Positions 37,350 through 51,000 of a DNA stretch of 64,000 nucleotides are shown piece after piece (the stretch's first letter is position 1; each line of letters opens with the position of its first letter). The stretch is from Rotaria socialis (lineage: Eukaryota; Rotifera; Eurotatoria; Philodinida; Philodinidae): positions 1-64,000 of the forward strand of contig CAJNYU010001548.1 of assembly GCA_905331475.1 (NCBI GenBank). Reading direction: 5' to 3'. The notes beneath the pieces were generated by a model. It saw only the letters and a list, made by a program, of their open reading frames with translations, ran no database searches and had not been told where the DNA came from. Made by a program: the position numbers and the translations under genes.

Positions 37350-39767
37350 AATACTAATTTGAAAATTTACTATTTTTTTGACGTTGTCGAATACTAATAA
37401 AAGTCAATAAAAACCAAAGCACCATATGAATTTCAAAATGATTGCAAAGTCGTTTATAATAATATAAATATATATTGTTTATATATGATTATTAATTAAT
37501 GAATTCCGACTGTGTCTAATGGCATCGTATAAAAAATAATTAGTTATTCAACGATAATAAATGTTTTCTGCAGGTACTTACGCAATTGAGTTTTAATAGT
37601 TTTTTTTGTTATTACAACTCACAAGATTATTTCATATTCATAATCGAAGTTGTGATCCTACCATAATGAATCAACATGAAGTCAACCAAGGAATTAAATT
37701 TCTCATGTAGAAAATTGTCTTTTTGTGAAAGAATGAAATTTATTTCCTCCAGAATTTACTTAATAATTATATCAGTTCAATCAAAATGATTGCAGCATCA
37801 AATATCTTTAAAATATGTTGGCACTAACAAATTGCAAGTTAAATATGTGATCATCAAATAGTTTCCCATAAAAAAATATTTCGAATTATGTTGATGATGA
37901 GAAAAAGTAAAGATCTTCGTTATAAGAGCGGGGGACAGTGCTTGAAGGTTTTTAATCTCACACACTTGACTTCATTCAGTTATGTTGTCTCGAAGGGTTG
38001 GCGTAGGTTGTAGCCCATTAGAATGATGTTTGAAAAAGCAGTACTAAAGAAGAAACGATGAAAAAACTTGAATTAATTTTGTAGTATAATTCTCAAGATA
38101 ATCTGTAACAGAATAGAAAAATGCGAAATCTATTTAACAACCTTTGTTTTTCTTAATTCGATTTTATCTAAGAAAGGCAATCTATAGACTAGCTGGAATT
38201 TGATCGAATTCATTCAATAGATAATTTCCTTTCCTAGTGGCAACATCTCTTAACTTGTTATCTGTCTGAAAATTGTCTCTATTTACTGTCTCTCTTTTTA
38301 ACGAGAGAAAACTGTTGACTTTGAATAGTCAATAGGATTTGTATTAACTGTTTACTCAATAAAACCCCTACATTCCAGCCGAGAACTAATACAGTTCCTG
38401 CGAACTAGATGAACTCTATCTTTATTATTCGTTATGTTCTGTCTTGTGAATGACTCTTTAGTGCAGAAAGTTAAATTCAATAAAAGCACTTAATCAATTT
38501 TGTTGAAAAAATGCATTTTTACATTCATAAGAAGCGATCAATATGCAGACGCTTCATAATTTATTCATGAGTCGACCTACAAGTCTCTGATTAATTCAAG
38601 TGCCCTGGCTAGACGATCAATTTTATCGTGTCCACGCATTAGTACTGTTTAGTCTATTTTTTTCTGATTTGTACGTAGGAATCTTTTCATCAGCATCTTT
38701 GAAGATCAACAGGCTAGGTAAAAAGCATCGAAGGGAGTGGATCAAATATTGACTTATGGCAGTGTGAATAGTTATTCTTTAATTTTAAAGTAAGAAATAG
38801 TTTATGATTTGTTTTTTCTACGAAATTAGTTTAGTGTAAATAATGATTCATTCAAGATTTCTTTTTATTAACATGTCAATAAAGAGATTATTGTGCAATA
38901 ACCATTATTTTTCTCTTTATGCTTTAGCTGAGCAACCGTTTAATCTTTATTGTTATGATTAGTACGTTGCTTCTTTGTCTTGCAAGAAAAAAACATTATT
39001 TTTATGTCATTGAAATCATGGAAAAATTTGAAAGTAAATAAAATTTACTTCATCTGCTTCTTCATGATTTCTCCGATAGAGTGGAGTTCTTTCCTATGAG
39101 TCAACGAATTAATCCAACTCAATCGAATAATTAAATCCGAAGAAAACAAGTTTATTTTTTATCGACAAAAGATTTCTTCTCGTTTCACTTGCAAATCATG
39201 TCCATCGAAAGATCATATTCGAGTTGTGAGAATTCCAATCGACAAGTAAACGTACTCGTAATTGAGAGTATCGAAAATGAGTCATCACTGATAAAAATTT
39301 AACAACGTGTACTTGTGAATAATCTCAGTAATATTGTCTTTTTTAAATACTAATACAGAACGAACATAAGCGTGGGTGTGAATATTGATTCTTTTTCAAT
39401 ACAAAATTGAATGTCAACACCAGCAACCACCCACCTACACCTTCACAACCGATTCACTATTATAAATAAAAATGCAAATCTGTACTTTGTGAATTTTTCA
39501 CTTCAAATAGAAGACATTCTTGATACAGCTCCGCCATCATACGATACTTGTGCGACTTCTGTATTGTTCTATCCAACATCATGTCATCTCTTATTCCAAG
39601 TTACTGAGAACTTGAAAAACAAGGAAAATCTACACTCCCACCGCATTTTCGCGTATATAACGCTGCGAAATTATTCTCTAACTTACCTATCGGTGGCCGT
39701 TAAATCATTCTATCTTTTATTGTAGATATTTTACACAATCACGTCACTGCTCACATCATTTTTCACA
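37350..39767. other. Intergenic region
   Basis: AT-rich, with no supported exon. A 104-codon frame at 39411-39725 lies just upstream of the PACSIN-like gene but has no domain and is probably 5' non-coding DNA. Confidence 0.5.
39654..39660 (+). promoter_or_regulatory. Candidate TATA box of the PACSIN-like gene
   Basis: TATATAA in a GC-flanked context (GCGTATATAACGCTGCG), 108 bases before the start codon. Transcription starting about 30 bases downstream would leave a short leader. In AT-rich DNA such matches arise by chance; the GC flanks make this one more credible. Confidence 0.3.
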
Positions 39768-40959
39768 ATGCCTAAAAAACTATCAAAACATGTGGGTAGC
39801 TGTGTTGGATACACAACTGATTTAGCTGCTGATCATCTACCTATAAACAGTAGAAGTTCCAGAAAAACCGGCAAATCCAATGGCAAAACCTTTTATGACG
39901 ATGAAAATTATCGCTGGATGCTCGATTGTCTTGACGGGGGTAAGCTTTTATGGTTATTCATACTTTATCATTTCTCATCTTTATTTTCTTATTTTGTTAG
40001 GCTACGAAGTCTGTAAAGATTTCTATGAATACATGCAAGATTATAATAATCTTGAGAAAAAACATATCCATAATCTGGATTCACATTCAACAAAATGGAA
40101 TTCAAAAATCCAACAGCAATCACCATATTCGTCTTATCATACAACTAAAAATGCACAATTACAACTTGTCGGTAAACCAACAGAAGAAGCTAAAATCTTA
40201 CGGGTTCGCCATGCTGCTATACAAGACGTTATTGATAGATATCTTGCAGAAGTCGAAATCATATATCCAAGAACACTTTTCGGCACTAGTCATAGACATT
40301 ATCGTAGCAGTGCAATGAAAGATCTATTTAAAGCTGCACACTATTCGTTATCCAGTTTGTCAGATAACCTAAAAAAATTACGTGAACAAGAACAAAGTAT
40401 TGTTAATAGTAATAATGATGGTTCCTATGTAGGTAACAATTCAAATGCAGCGACAACAAAACAATTAAAGCAAATTCGAGACAAAATTGCTCACGCTGAA
40501 AAGGAATATCACCGAGAGCGTGAAAATTATTGTATGAGGGTACGAGATATTTATGAACAATGTCGAATATTGGAAAAAGATCGACTGAATTTAATTAAAG
40601 AAACTTTAATTGAATTCACTAAAGTTGCCTATTCATCAGAACATGTAAATCAACAGCGTCGAGTCTACGAAGAGCTCATGCAATATCTAAATGCTGAACA
40701 AGATACTGTCGCCGATTTGAATTTTTGGGCACAAAATTATCGAGTTTATGATTCAGAAATCGACATGCCATCTAGAATGAATCGCAAGCGTGATGATTCC
40801 GATAATGATAGTATCTCTGTTCGACGAATGAGAACATCTTCTGGAAATCAACAGAAGAATGGCAAACACACAGAAGAAAATGTGCAGCAATCAGATAGTG
40901 AAGATGAACCAGAACGATCACTAGCCGACGGAACTGCGGCAAGAAATGAAGTAAAATAA
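39768..40959 (+). CDS. PACSIN/syndapin-like F-BAR protein without SH3
   Basis: Two exons, 39768-39939 and 40001-40959, joined in phase 1 across a 61-base intron, encode 376 residues. The F-BAR domain (about 45-300) begins with ENYRWMLDCLDGGYEVCKDFYEYMQDYNNLEKKH, the usual position of the conserved DG..LC.DL...RA.IEK start of PACSINs. It continues with a long alpha-helical region including QLKQIRDKIAHAEKEYHRE and YEQCRILEKDRLNLIKETL, which align with the PACSIN QLKKLQDKIEK and FEQCQQFEEKRL helices. Such domains bend membranes in endocytosis. The C-terminal 80 residues are charged and Ser-rich. The usual SH3 domain and NPF motifs are missing, so dynamin or N-WASP recruitment is not expected. 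The family fit is good for the C-terminal helices and looser in the centre. Confidence 0.82.
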
Positions 40960-43096
40960 AGCAAACATGCAACAACTGTTGAAAACCGAAAGTAGTAATA
41001 TAACTGTTCCTACGATCAATTAATTGTAATATATAGAAAATTGGTGTTTTTGTTTTTTCTTACTCAAGATTAATTTTTTTCTATAGTAACTGTGAATCTT
41101 TATTTTTCATTTTTTAATAAACTTAGTACTCGAATTTAGAGATACGTATATAAATACGAACTTTCGGTTTTATAAAAATACTGTCATGATTTGATAATAA
41201 TTATATGTCAACCACAATAGTTATTAGATTTCGAATGATTCATTGCAATATTAGTCACGAAATGAATGATTATTGAAACTGTAGTAGGTTTGATGACTTT
41301 TTTATTTTTTGAAGGCACTTGAATAATATGCAAAGATTAATTACTAAATTTAAACCATACTTCCCACTGAGAGATACGAATGAGCACAGAGCCATTAGTT
41401 TTAAGTCAATATAAGTGGTTTCAATAGAAGGTTTCGCTACGTACAATTTTTTTGAAATATAGATAAATACACATTTCTTATGTTTTTTTAATATAATCTT
41501 CTCGTAAAAAATTCAAGTCCTACAAGAATTTCTACTGCGCATAGTTCAAAAAACGAGAACCACTTGTGGTCAAGATACGTTGCCCAAAAAGACAGTGTTC
41601 ATAAGTAGTAAACGTTATTTTTTCATTTCTGAGTGCATATGTAGGTACGGAAATTATTGGAGAACATTTTTGGCGCGTGATAATTTACAATTAGTCTGCT
41701 GTAGGATTGTGCTGGCAAATAAAAGCAGTCAAAAACATCATTTTGGCTATGAAAAGGCACTTCTAAACTCTTAAGACCCTAGAAAAATCTAAAGTGATAG
41801 ATGAATAAAAGAGAAAGGTCATGCATTTAATATGTATATTTGAGGGCACAGAACATGCTTAAATAATGATGTAATAAGTGAAGATCGAATCAATTTTTCA
41901 TTGTGGTCTCCAATTGTAATCTTTTTTTTCATAGAAATTTGAACTAGTTAAAATACAACCTCCCTATTGTGAACGCCATCGGGTTGATTCAAAAGCGTTT
42001 ACTGTAGAGAGTTGATGCATAATTTACTGTAAAACAAAGAAAAGCTTCCGATGTGTCGACATTTTTACATTATTCCTGGATAAAAACTTGTTTATTTATT
42101 TTTCTGTTCTTCTATTTTGTGAAGCACAATCGAAAAGGAGTGTAGAAGTAATTATATAGGACAGAAAAATATTTTGATTCCGATTAGTTTCAAAGGGATT
42201 TAAATATTCTCTTATGCCTTGTGATAAACCATTACCATTATTAATTACTAGCATAAATTATTTGTACTTGCTCTTTCTAGATGCGCTCGTACCTTGATGT
42301 CATGGTTCTTTTACTGTACACGTACGGTAATTAGTCGAATAGTTCAAAAAATTTATCCACTCTTAGTTGATAAGAAAAATATATAGACGATAGCAAGAGG
42401 TCAAAACAACATGTTTCTATTAAAGATTTTATACAAGCCGACGAGACTGGCAGAAAAAATTTCATTGTTCAGAAAAAAAACGTGTTCCCATTGGAGAGAT
42501 ATTCATTAGCAGAGATTTTACTGAAGATTCAAGCCACTTAAAAGCTTTTTAATGCCTTGGTGATAAATTAATCATTATGAAATGGAAAAATTTCTTTTAG
42601 AATGTTAAGACTACTATTGGATAATGTGAAATTCAAAATGAACCGCTGATTTTTAGAATTTTATAGGAGAAATATTATTCGTTAGAGTTCGTATGCCGTA
42701 CATATCAATTTATAGTGCCATCGGAAGTACGGATACACTTGCACTCGGTATGTTACGGGAACTGGCAATGTTGAGAACAGAAGGAAAGATTTTTTGAATC
42801 AAATTTGTGTTCTCAGAATCTCACGATAGGCATAATAGCAAGCTTTAATTGGTTCGAAATAAATACTAATTGAATAATCTGATTATCGAGGCGCTCGTAC
42901 TATCTAAATCAACCATTTTGAGATTTTGGTGCAAGCAGTGATAGGTTTACCATTCTCTCCATTTCAGTTATTTTATTTTATTCTATATGATACGATACTT
43001 CTTTTTACACTTAGCACGTTGCATACAGCAGCTAATAGACAAATGTTTTTGTTTTAAAGATTTTCGAGTCATATTTTAAGTTCTTAGCATCATTTC
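40960..43096. other. Intergenic region between PACSIN-like gene and GPCR pseudogene
   Basis: AT-rich DNA. Short frames have no domain or splice support. Nothing else recognised. Confidence 0.5.
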
Positions 43097-43879
43097 CTAT
43101 GGATCTATTGTATTTTGTTGAAAAAATATTTTTTTCAATTCACATCGAATTTCGCTTGGCATGATAATATAAATATAGAACGAACCTGCACAATTTAAAT
43201 AGAATAAAAGTCGTATTGTGGTAACAACCCAATTTTCAACAGCTGCACGCAGAGGATCGTTTTTATTGGCAATTAATTGAGGTATTAACATTCTTCGAAC
43301 TTGTCTTGCTAAATATTTGTTCACTTGAATGATACTAACAAATCTTGATTGCCGCAAATTTCGTATAATACCAATACTGAAATAGCTTATAGCTTTCATA
43401 GGTACCATGCTATGTGTCAATGGAGTATCTGCATATGAATAATAAGCCAAAATAAGACGGTACCAAATATTGCACTATTAACAAACCATTTCGATGTCCA
43501 CGGTTTTCGTGTGGCAGCATTTTTGGATGTGCTAATATATTGATCAAAGGATGTCCAACAAGGATAGAATATAGAACATAATGTTGCAACAGATGCTATA
43601 TAATTACGAGCTTTACAAATAGTTAGAATTTGATTTAACCAGCGGAATTCCAAATTCTTCGGTAAGTATTCGTGGTAGAAGTGTTTGCATACGTTGAATT
43701 AGACTAGTTATTGTAGCGACAAACAAATATCGAATAGAAGATACTTTCCGAAATCTGGATCGACTAAAGATATACAATAATGAAGTATTACCAATAACCC
43801 CGAATATAAACAGGGGAATACCAACAAAAATATTGAGCATGAGAATTGATACAACAATGTTTTCGAGTATGTTACTCAT
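43097..43879 (-). pseudogene. Rhodopsin-family GPCR pseudogene (bdelloid-type)
   Basis: Three overlapping frames in order on the minus strand make up one receptor. 43613-43879 has TM1 with GVIGN and part of TM2. 43417-43653 has the TM3 end with TSFDQYIS in place of DRY, and TM4 (AIFGTVLFWLIIH). 43097-43450 has the end of TM5 (ISYFSIGIIRNLRQSR), the intracellular loop 3 sequence RQVRRMLIPQL, and TM7 (LFYLNCAGSFYIYI). A frameshift lies near 43640. A larger loss joins TM4 directly to the end of TM5, and TM6 is almost absent, because RRMLIPQL runs into the loop before TM7. About 250 residues remain where 320 or more are normal. DQY and NCAGSFYIY resemble the large divergent GPCR family of bdelloids; the ligand is unknown. 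Confidence 0.8.
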
Positions 43880-44851
43880 ATTTAATGTCTTTAAAGTGAA
43901 ACTTTGATGGTTGATGAAAAAGTATTATGAATTATGCAGAAAGTTGAGAAAGGCTTTTTGTTATCTTTAATGATCATACATAAATAAAAATGATCTAGAG
44001 TAATCAGATGACGTCCTTTGAAAAACGTGACGATTATAATAGAACAAAAACCTTGAGAAGACCGAACGATGATATTACCAAAGTAACTGTAATTACACCA
44101 GATAGACTAGATTATTAAAAGAAAAAGAAGAACTCATGTAGTAACATCCAATTATTGTCCTACCAGTTTATTGATCAACCAAAATTTTCAGTTTGTTTAA
44201 CTACTATAATTATAGAAGTCAGCTTTATTGAACCTTATATTAGTCTTTTAAATTCAAGAATATTACCAAATATTCAGATTGAAGCAAAAAAATGAATTTT
44301 CATAAATATTTAATAGTCCCATGATACGGTCACGCAGTTAAATCGAAAGTATCTATGAATATGCGTCTTATTTTTTCAATTGAACGTCAACAATTGTACT
44401 GGACTAATTGACTTTCTTTCTTTCTGCCGCACGCTGGGCAACGGCGAAGCGTCAAAGTTGTTTCATGAGTTAAAATTTCGATGGTGGAGCTTATTGTGTT
44501 CGTTGTCACTTAATATACAATGAGAAAATCGTGGAAGTATTTCTTCCAAGCAAATAATTCATGTATACTTAAACGATATGAATACTAATAATCTTAGAAG
44601 AAGAAGGATTTTGTTTTACTAAATGTATTAACCAACTTCACCTTGAGAGCAAAGGGCTTGCTAATCTCTTGTTTCAAAAAGAAAAGAACAGCATCTACAT
44701 TAAGCTCGATTAACGTTTGAACTATGAGTCGCAAATTTGCATTTACCTATTCTACGTCTTAGGGAAATTGAAAATTACTAATGAATGATTTCTATAAAGT
44801 AACTAAGAAAATAGTTCACGCCATTTTAGCGCATCTTCACTATATAATTTT
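43880..44851. other. Intergenic region between divergent genes
   Basis: AT-rich region upstream of the LIM gene. No element or exon recognised. Confidence 0.5.
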
Positions 44852-47838
44852 ATGATTAAACAGAGTTCAGATTCATTTGTATGTTGGCACTGTGAAAAGA
44901 ATTTATTAGATAATCGTTATGTAATTCAAGATAATTTTGCTATTTGTTTAAATTGTTTCGAAGAAAAATATTCTAATCATTGTTTTCAATGTAATGAAAT
45001 TATTGGTATTGAAATGGAAGTAACTATATGCAATAGTAGATACTTTGCTTTCATTATTTTAGTTTAGGGAAGTAGATTCGAAGATAAAACTTGGCACCGC
45101 AAATGCTTTAATTGTTCTATTTGTAAACTATCTTTGATAAATAAGAAATTTGCCTATCGAAATGAAAATTTATATTGTCGTCATTGTTTTATTGATGAAT
45201 TTGCAGAACGATGCTATCGATGCAATCGTTCATTAGAACCAGGTAGAGAGTTTTCATCAAAAGTAAAAATTTCAATGAAGTTTTTCTTTATCAGGAGAGA
45301 AATGTGCACAACATGATAAACAATTATATCATAAATCTTGTTTTGTATGTAACGCCTGTCAAGAACCTTTAGTTAATGGGAAATTTCGATGTCGAGATCA
45401 CTATTTCATTTGTCGTTCATGTCAAATGCGTCTCATGGCTATTTATTGTATCAAATGTCACAAAGTATGTAATTAAATATTTGTTTTTTTTGTTCTATAA
45501 AAATAAGACCGGGATATACATTGTAATTAAAAATACCGATCCTATTGAATTGAACTCTCGAAGTGAAAATATTTTCATGTTTGATAAAGATTATTTTCTC
45601 GCATGTGAACTGTAATAGCTGTTATCGACCATTTTTGGGTTATAAAGAAATTTCTGTGAAACTAAAAGAGTCTGTCTTCATGGTCTGGCAGCGCTAAGTT
45701 TCGATCCGTACGCTAATATTAACTGAAACATAAAATAAGGCAATTCGGATTTGAAATATTGTTAATCACAGTTTTTTTGCGTTGAGATATTGAATTTCCA
45801 AACAATAGACGTTTGTTGTCAACATAAAAAGCAAATCGAAGTTATTTGAAACTTTCATAAAAGAATATTTTTTACTACTCAATACTTGAAACTGGGTAAA
45901 AAAACAAGCGAAGTAAAATGAGCTGTTTTGTGCTTTTTCAGCTGTGCCGACAACATTTTACTACTGTAAAACAGCTAGATTACGTTTAGTTTCGTTTATT
46001 TGTAAGAGGCAAACAAATCTGATTTTTCTAGAAATTTTTATTCTTTGACAAGTCACAAAAAGAATTTTACACGAAATTCAAAATTGTCTGTGAAGAGATA
46101 AATGTATAATTAATAGGAATACCTAGGAAGACGGCAAAGTTGGCTTTTCAATCTCTCATTTATACGAAAAATAAACATAGGATCCTACTTTTCCTTATTC
46201 ATGTCTTGCGAGTTCATTTATTCTAAAGATTGTAGGCATCCATAGTGAGAACTCACTTAGCACATGACATTTGTTTTTCTTATAGTTCTGTATGATTGTA
46301 ATTAAAAAAACGTTTTTTTTCCTATTAACAGTTCACCACGTAGAGAGTTCTATGTATTCTTTCACTGGATTTGAAGGATTATTGATTGAAACCCATCAAT
46401 CTCTGCTTTTATTTGATTCATATTCTCGAATCAACAAAACAGATTCAAGGCGAGCGACAAATGTTTCGTACAATCATACCGTATTAATTATACATCGATA
46501 TTAAAAATAAGAACTGAATTCACAGTTGTATTCAAAAAATGTCGAATAAAAAAATATGCGTTACCTGTTTTTTTTTGCAAATGAATTGTATGAAAGGAGT
46601 AGTGAAACTAAGCACTATCGAAAATCCGATGATATCTTTGCCAATCAGAACTGATTTCTTATAGATTTTTAACTTACTAGCATTTGGAAGCGTACCAGCT
46701 TCACAAACGATTAGCGTCAATTCTTCGAAAAACATTGAAGGACGAAATAAAAACTGCCTTGTATTCTATGAAGGGTTCTGAATAGAAAATTACTTAGTCC
46801 AACATGCGTATATCTATTGAATAAGACTCATTGATACTTGTAACAGATTCGATTAAATCATCTAACGGCTTTTTTGATTACTATTACACAGATCTTAAAT
46901 TGAATTTTCAAATAATACATAATCCACTTTGCGGTTATTTTGGGTCTTTTTCTTTCACAACAAAATATATTCAAATTACACTGTCTGAGTAACATTATCA
47001 TAAGAAAGAATGGTTATTGGATACATGGATGATTCATCATCTTCTTCTTTCAGCCAACGAATTTCAACTTTATCGATCAATATTTAACAAATGAAATTGT
47101 ATGATCGATCTTGTTGTTGTTTTTTACCAGAAAATGTTTTCTTTTACTTTCTTCTGTGTTTTTGTTTTTCTTTCGAAAGAAGTAAAATCTACTGCTTTTA
47201 AATTTAAAAATCGCAGTGTCTTGTAAAAAAAATAACTATTGGTATTCTTTTTCAAACACATTCGAGCTGCTAAAATCAAGTGTTTAAATAAACAATTTGA
47301 GGAAGAAAACCCACATTTGTCCTTCCAACTCTTTCTATTTCTATCAGTTTTTTCATTCAATAAGAATTTTTTTGTTTAAATCACTGTTTGATTATGTTGA
47401 ATAAATCTATATAGTGAAAATAAAATGAGTTATGGTAATTCAAAGTCCTACTTCATGCACTACTAGACAAGTTCATACTCAATCTTCGCAGTATCATATG
47501 TTTAAGAAAAATTAAATTCAAGTGTGAGCACTTTTAAATCGTATGATGAGAAGAATGTGAACAAGAGCAAAACAGATCTACTTACTTCAATATTAATATT
47601 CTCTTATTCGAGACCTATCTTTCAATTAATCCTAAATATTAAACAGAAAATAATTTTTCTTTTTTTCTCTCCATAGGCCATTGAAAACGACGGAGTAGTC
47701 TATCATAACCATCCATTTCATAGTGAATGTTTTGTATGTACCAATTGTACTAATCCATTAGGAAATCAACGTTATGTTGAATATAATAATGATGCTTATT
47801 GTTCAAAATGTTCTTCAAGTCTGTTTATTAAAAGTTAA
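44852..47838 (+). CDS. Three-and-a-half LIM domain protein (FHL-like)
   Basis: Four exons, 44852-45019, 45068-45242, 45295-45464 and 47677-47838, encode 224 residues with consistent phases. Residues 10-39 are a half LIM (CWHC ... CLNC), as at the start of FHL proteins. Three full LIM domains follow. The first is CFQC..TWHRKCFNCSIC..LYCRHC, the second CYRC..LYHKSCFVCNAC..YFICRSC, and the third CIKC..PFHSECFVCTNC..AYCSKC. Vertebrate FHL1-3 have four full domains, so this protein is one short or belongs to a related LIM-only group. LIM-only proteins are adaptors at adhesion sites, the muscle sarcomere and in the nucleus. The last intron is 2.2 kb, about forty times the typical size here, so a skipped exon for a further LIM domain was considered, but no CxxC-rich frame was seen in it. 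Confidence 0.92.
45465..47676 (+). other. 2.2 kb intron of the LIM gene
   Basis: Starts GTATGTAATT and ends TTTTTCTCTCCATAG. No additional LIM exon, RNA gene or inverted-repeat element was recognised inside it. Confidence 0.6.
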
Positions 47839-47976
47839 CACCATAATACAAAACGAACTATTGAATATTGTCAATTTACTTGTTTGATTTTTTTCCGTTT
47901 ATTCTCATGAAACCGGCATTTAGCTTCGGAAATAAAAGTTACAATAGTTAATTATTGCAATAATTAAAAAGAGACA

Positions 47977-47997
47977 GAAAGAAAGAAAGAAAGAAAG
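47977..47997 (+). repeat. (GAAA)5 microsatellite
   Basis: Tetranucleotide run in the short gap between the convergent LIM and Evi5 genes. Confidence 0.85.
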
Positions 47998-48039
47998 TAT
48001 TATTTACAAAACATAAGAGAAAAGGCACCACAATGTTGC

Positions 48040-51000
48040 TCATTCAACATGAATTTCATTAGTGGGCGATGATAGTGTTGGAGACGAAAGCATAGTCGAC
48101 GAAGAACGACATTGCGTTTTAGTATTATTTGTTGATTGAAATAGGCAAGGTGTTGATTGACGAAGATGATGATTAGATTGAAAAGTTAAGGTAGAATAAA
48201 TACCGGCGGAAGAACTTAAACGTTGATTTTCATGGTTAGATAGTGAAGAAGATAAACTTTCGTCTTCACTATCTTCATAGTCTATTCGAGTATGATCTGT
48301 TGATAGTGATTGTCTACGAGTCATTGGATGCATTAAACGAAGACGCATTACCTTAAATAATCAAACGTAGAAATAAGAGCAATTCGTTTTTTTTTCTAGA
48401 TAAATTTCGAGTACAATGAAAAAAAAGATATTAATTAGCGAAATAGCATTTTATTCTCATTATATTTACTTTGTAGAACATAGCAAACCTATATTTTCAA
48501 TAGGTAATGAATTGCTACGTTTTAAGTAGTATAGTTCTGACTGTAACAAATAACTAATTATCCGTAACGTAAAATATGCATATTTAAATACAAACCTCGT
48601 CTTGCATTTCAAGGAGCTTCTCTTGTATATCTCTATCGCCCATGATTTGACTACGAGTAATTAGTTCTTGATTCTATATTAAATGGACGTAAAAAAAAAG
48701 AAAAATTATTAATGCGGAAAATTTTTCGTTTTACTTGAACTTCAAGTTCAGCTATTCTTTGACGTAGATCACCTAGGGCTTGAGTATTTTCTGCTTCTCG
48801 AATACGTAACATCATGGAGTCTTCTTTTTGCTGAAAAATAAAGACAAACGATTGATGAGAGAGCATTTCTTTGTCTTCATGCTTACTCTCAACACTCCAT
48901 CGGTTATTTGGTTTCTAATTTCATTTAATTGTGAACGTAATTCATTCTCACGTACTCGACTTTGATCAAGTTCATGACGTATGCGTTGCATTTCGTCGTC
49001 TTGCCGTTTTATTTGATTATGTAAAACTTGTTTTTGCGTTTCAATATCCATAAGTTTTTGTGAAAGAAGTTTATTTTCACAATCGGTTTGCGCTTCACGC
49101 ATTTTCAATGCTATTAATTCATGCGCTATTAAATCGTATGCATCATGATTGACACTGATGTTGTTTGTTTCTCGAGCGATTTTACATGTACTATCATGTA
49201 ATTGCCATTCACGATTTAGATCAGCTATACGTTGTCGGAGTTCATTCAAATTTACTTGAGCTTCAGCATCCCGCATTTTTACTAGAGTTAATTCTTCTTG
49301 CAATGATGCTAGTTCGGAATTTGGCGTCGATTGTAACCGACGGTTTTCCTTAAGAGATTAGCGAGAGAGAAAATATTATATAACAATAGAAAAATGTCTA
49401 ATAAACTTACTGCGCTCAATCTATTAACTGTTTCTTGAAGTATTTCTAATTCATTATCGTCGGATTCAGCTATAAAATCGGATGAATCTCTAGTTTTCGT
49501 TTGCGCATAATTATTATTATTATGATTATTATTGTTGGTATCCGTGTTCAAATGATTGAGCTCTTCAATTTGTTTTTTCAAAGTACAATTTTCACGTTTC
49601 AACAGATAAGATTCTTCGGCGCACTGTGCATTCAATACTTGACCTTCAATCAGTCGATTGGCAAGTGTAACACTTTCCTTTGAAATAATCGAAAAAACCG
49701 AAACATACAAACGACTGTTTTATTTTAATATATTATGTAGTTATAGAAAAAACAAATTACTCCTTACTTTTTCTAAATTTTCAACTCGTTGCTTCAATAA
49801 ACGATTTTCATTTCGTAGTTTCTATTTAAAAGAAAAGAAACAGTAACAACAAACATGAATAACGAACACGAACGCGACTCGTTCAAAACAAAGCAATTAA
49901 TCTAAAGTACATACACGAATTTCAATTTGTTTTTCTTGTTCTTCTTTACGAATAATGCTGTACTCTTTTTCTAATCTTATATTGAATAAAAAAAAGATGG
50001 AACAACATTTACAATAAACTTAATATAATCAGCATAATCATTCATTTACTTACTTTTTCATTTTTTTCCCATTATATTCCAGTGTAAATGCGCGTTGAAA
50101 TAGTGCTTCATGATTTATTTCATCTTTAAGGGGTATTTCCTTTTGAAAATACTAAAATATAATTAATGACAGGTTGATTAATAGTCTTCTTCTGTTTTTT
50201 TTTCTTTTTGAATGGTGCAATATGATTGGTATCTTATGAAAGCCAAACGTGCACTTATTTATAGACAACAAGGCCATAAAATTGAATCACATAATCAAAG
50301 GCAAGAGTTTCGAATGAAAATGTACATATATCACTCAATGATTTCTCTAACACCTTGCGGGTGAGTAGATTACCGTTATGCAAGCAAATACCTTTTTGTT
50401 CCTCGCAATAGTTAAAATGGCTATTTTTTCAAGTTTTATTTTATTTTTTATTCTGTTCAGAGAATTCTTCTTCGTTTTTTTTCTTCTTCAGGATATTTAT
50501 TGTTATGAAACTTACGGATGTAACAGCGGACACAGAACCTTGAACAGATTTCAAAGTTTGAGCACAGTGTTCGGCTAGACGATCTTGAACTGCGTGTAAA
50601 CGACGATCCATGCGTATAAATCAATGTACGTTGATGAAGCGCAGGGATCGATGCGGATGCCTATTTTTTCTCTTTTTTGTGAGTTGCAAATGTCTCCACC
50701 CTCGTTTGGACAGAACAAAACGCGTACACACACATACAACATGAAACCACTGCGGCAGCGGTGGTGTCATTTTATTCTCTCTTTCTCTTCTCTCGTTTTT
50801 TCTCCCTCTCTTTTTTTATTCTATACCTCCACGAGTCGAAATCTATACGTGCGTACACAACTGACTTGATTGAGTGCGCATATATATATATATATATATA
50901 ATATAGCGAAAATTCATAGGTTCTTATTATTTTCTTTCTTTTTTTATTGCGAAGCTATGCTTTTCGTTTTGAAAAATAACATATCACTATTTGGAAGGTG

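Noticed and set aside
39411-39725. A 104-codon frame upstream of the PACSIN-like gene
   Set aside because: Different composition from the real exons, no domain, and an acceptor-like TATTGTAG just after it suggests 5' non-coding sequence.
41580-41774. A short frame beginning MPKK, like the start of the PACSIN-like protein
   Set aside because: Only the first four residues agree; the rest shows no F-BAR similarity or splice support.
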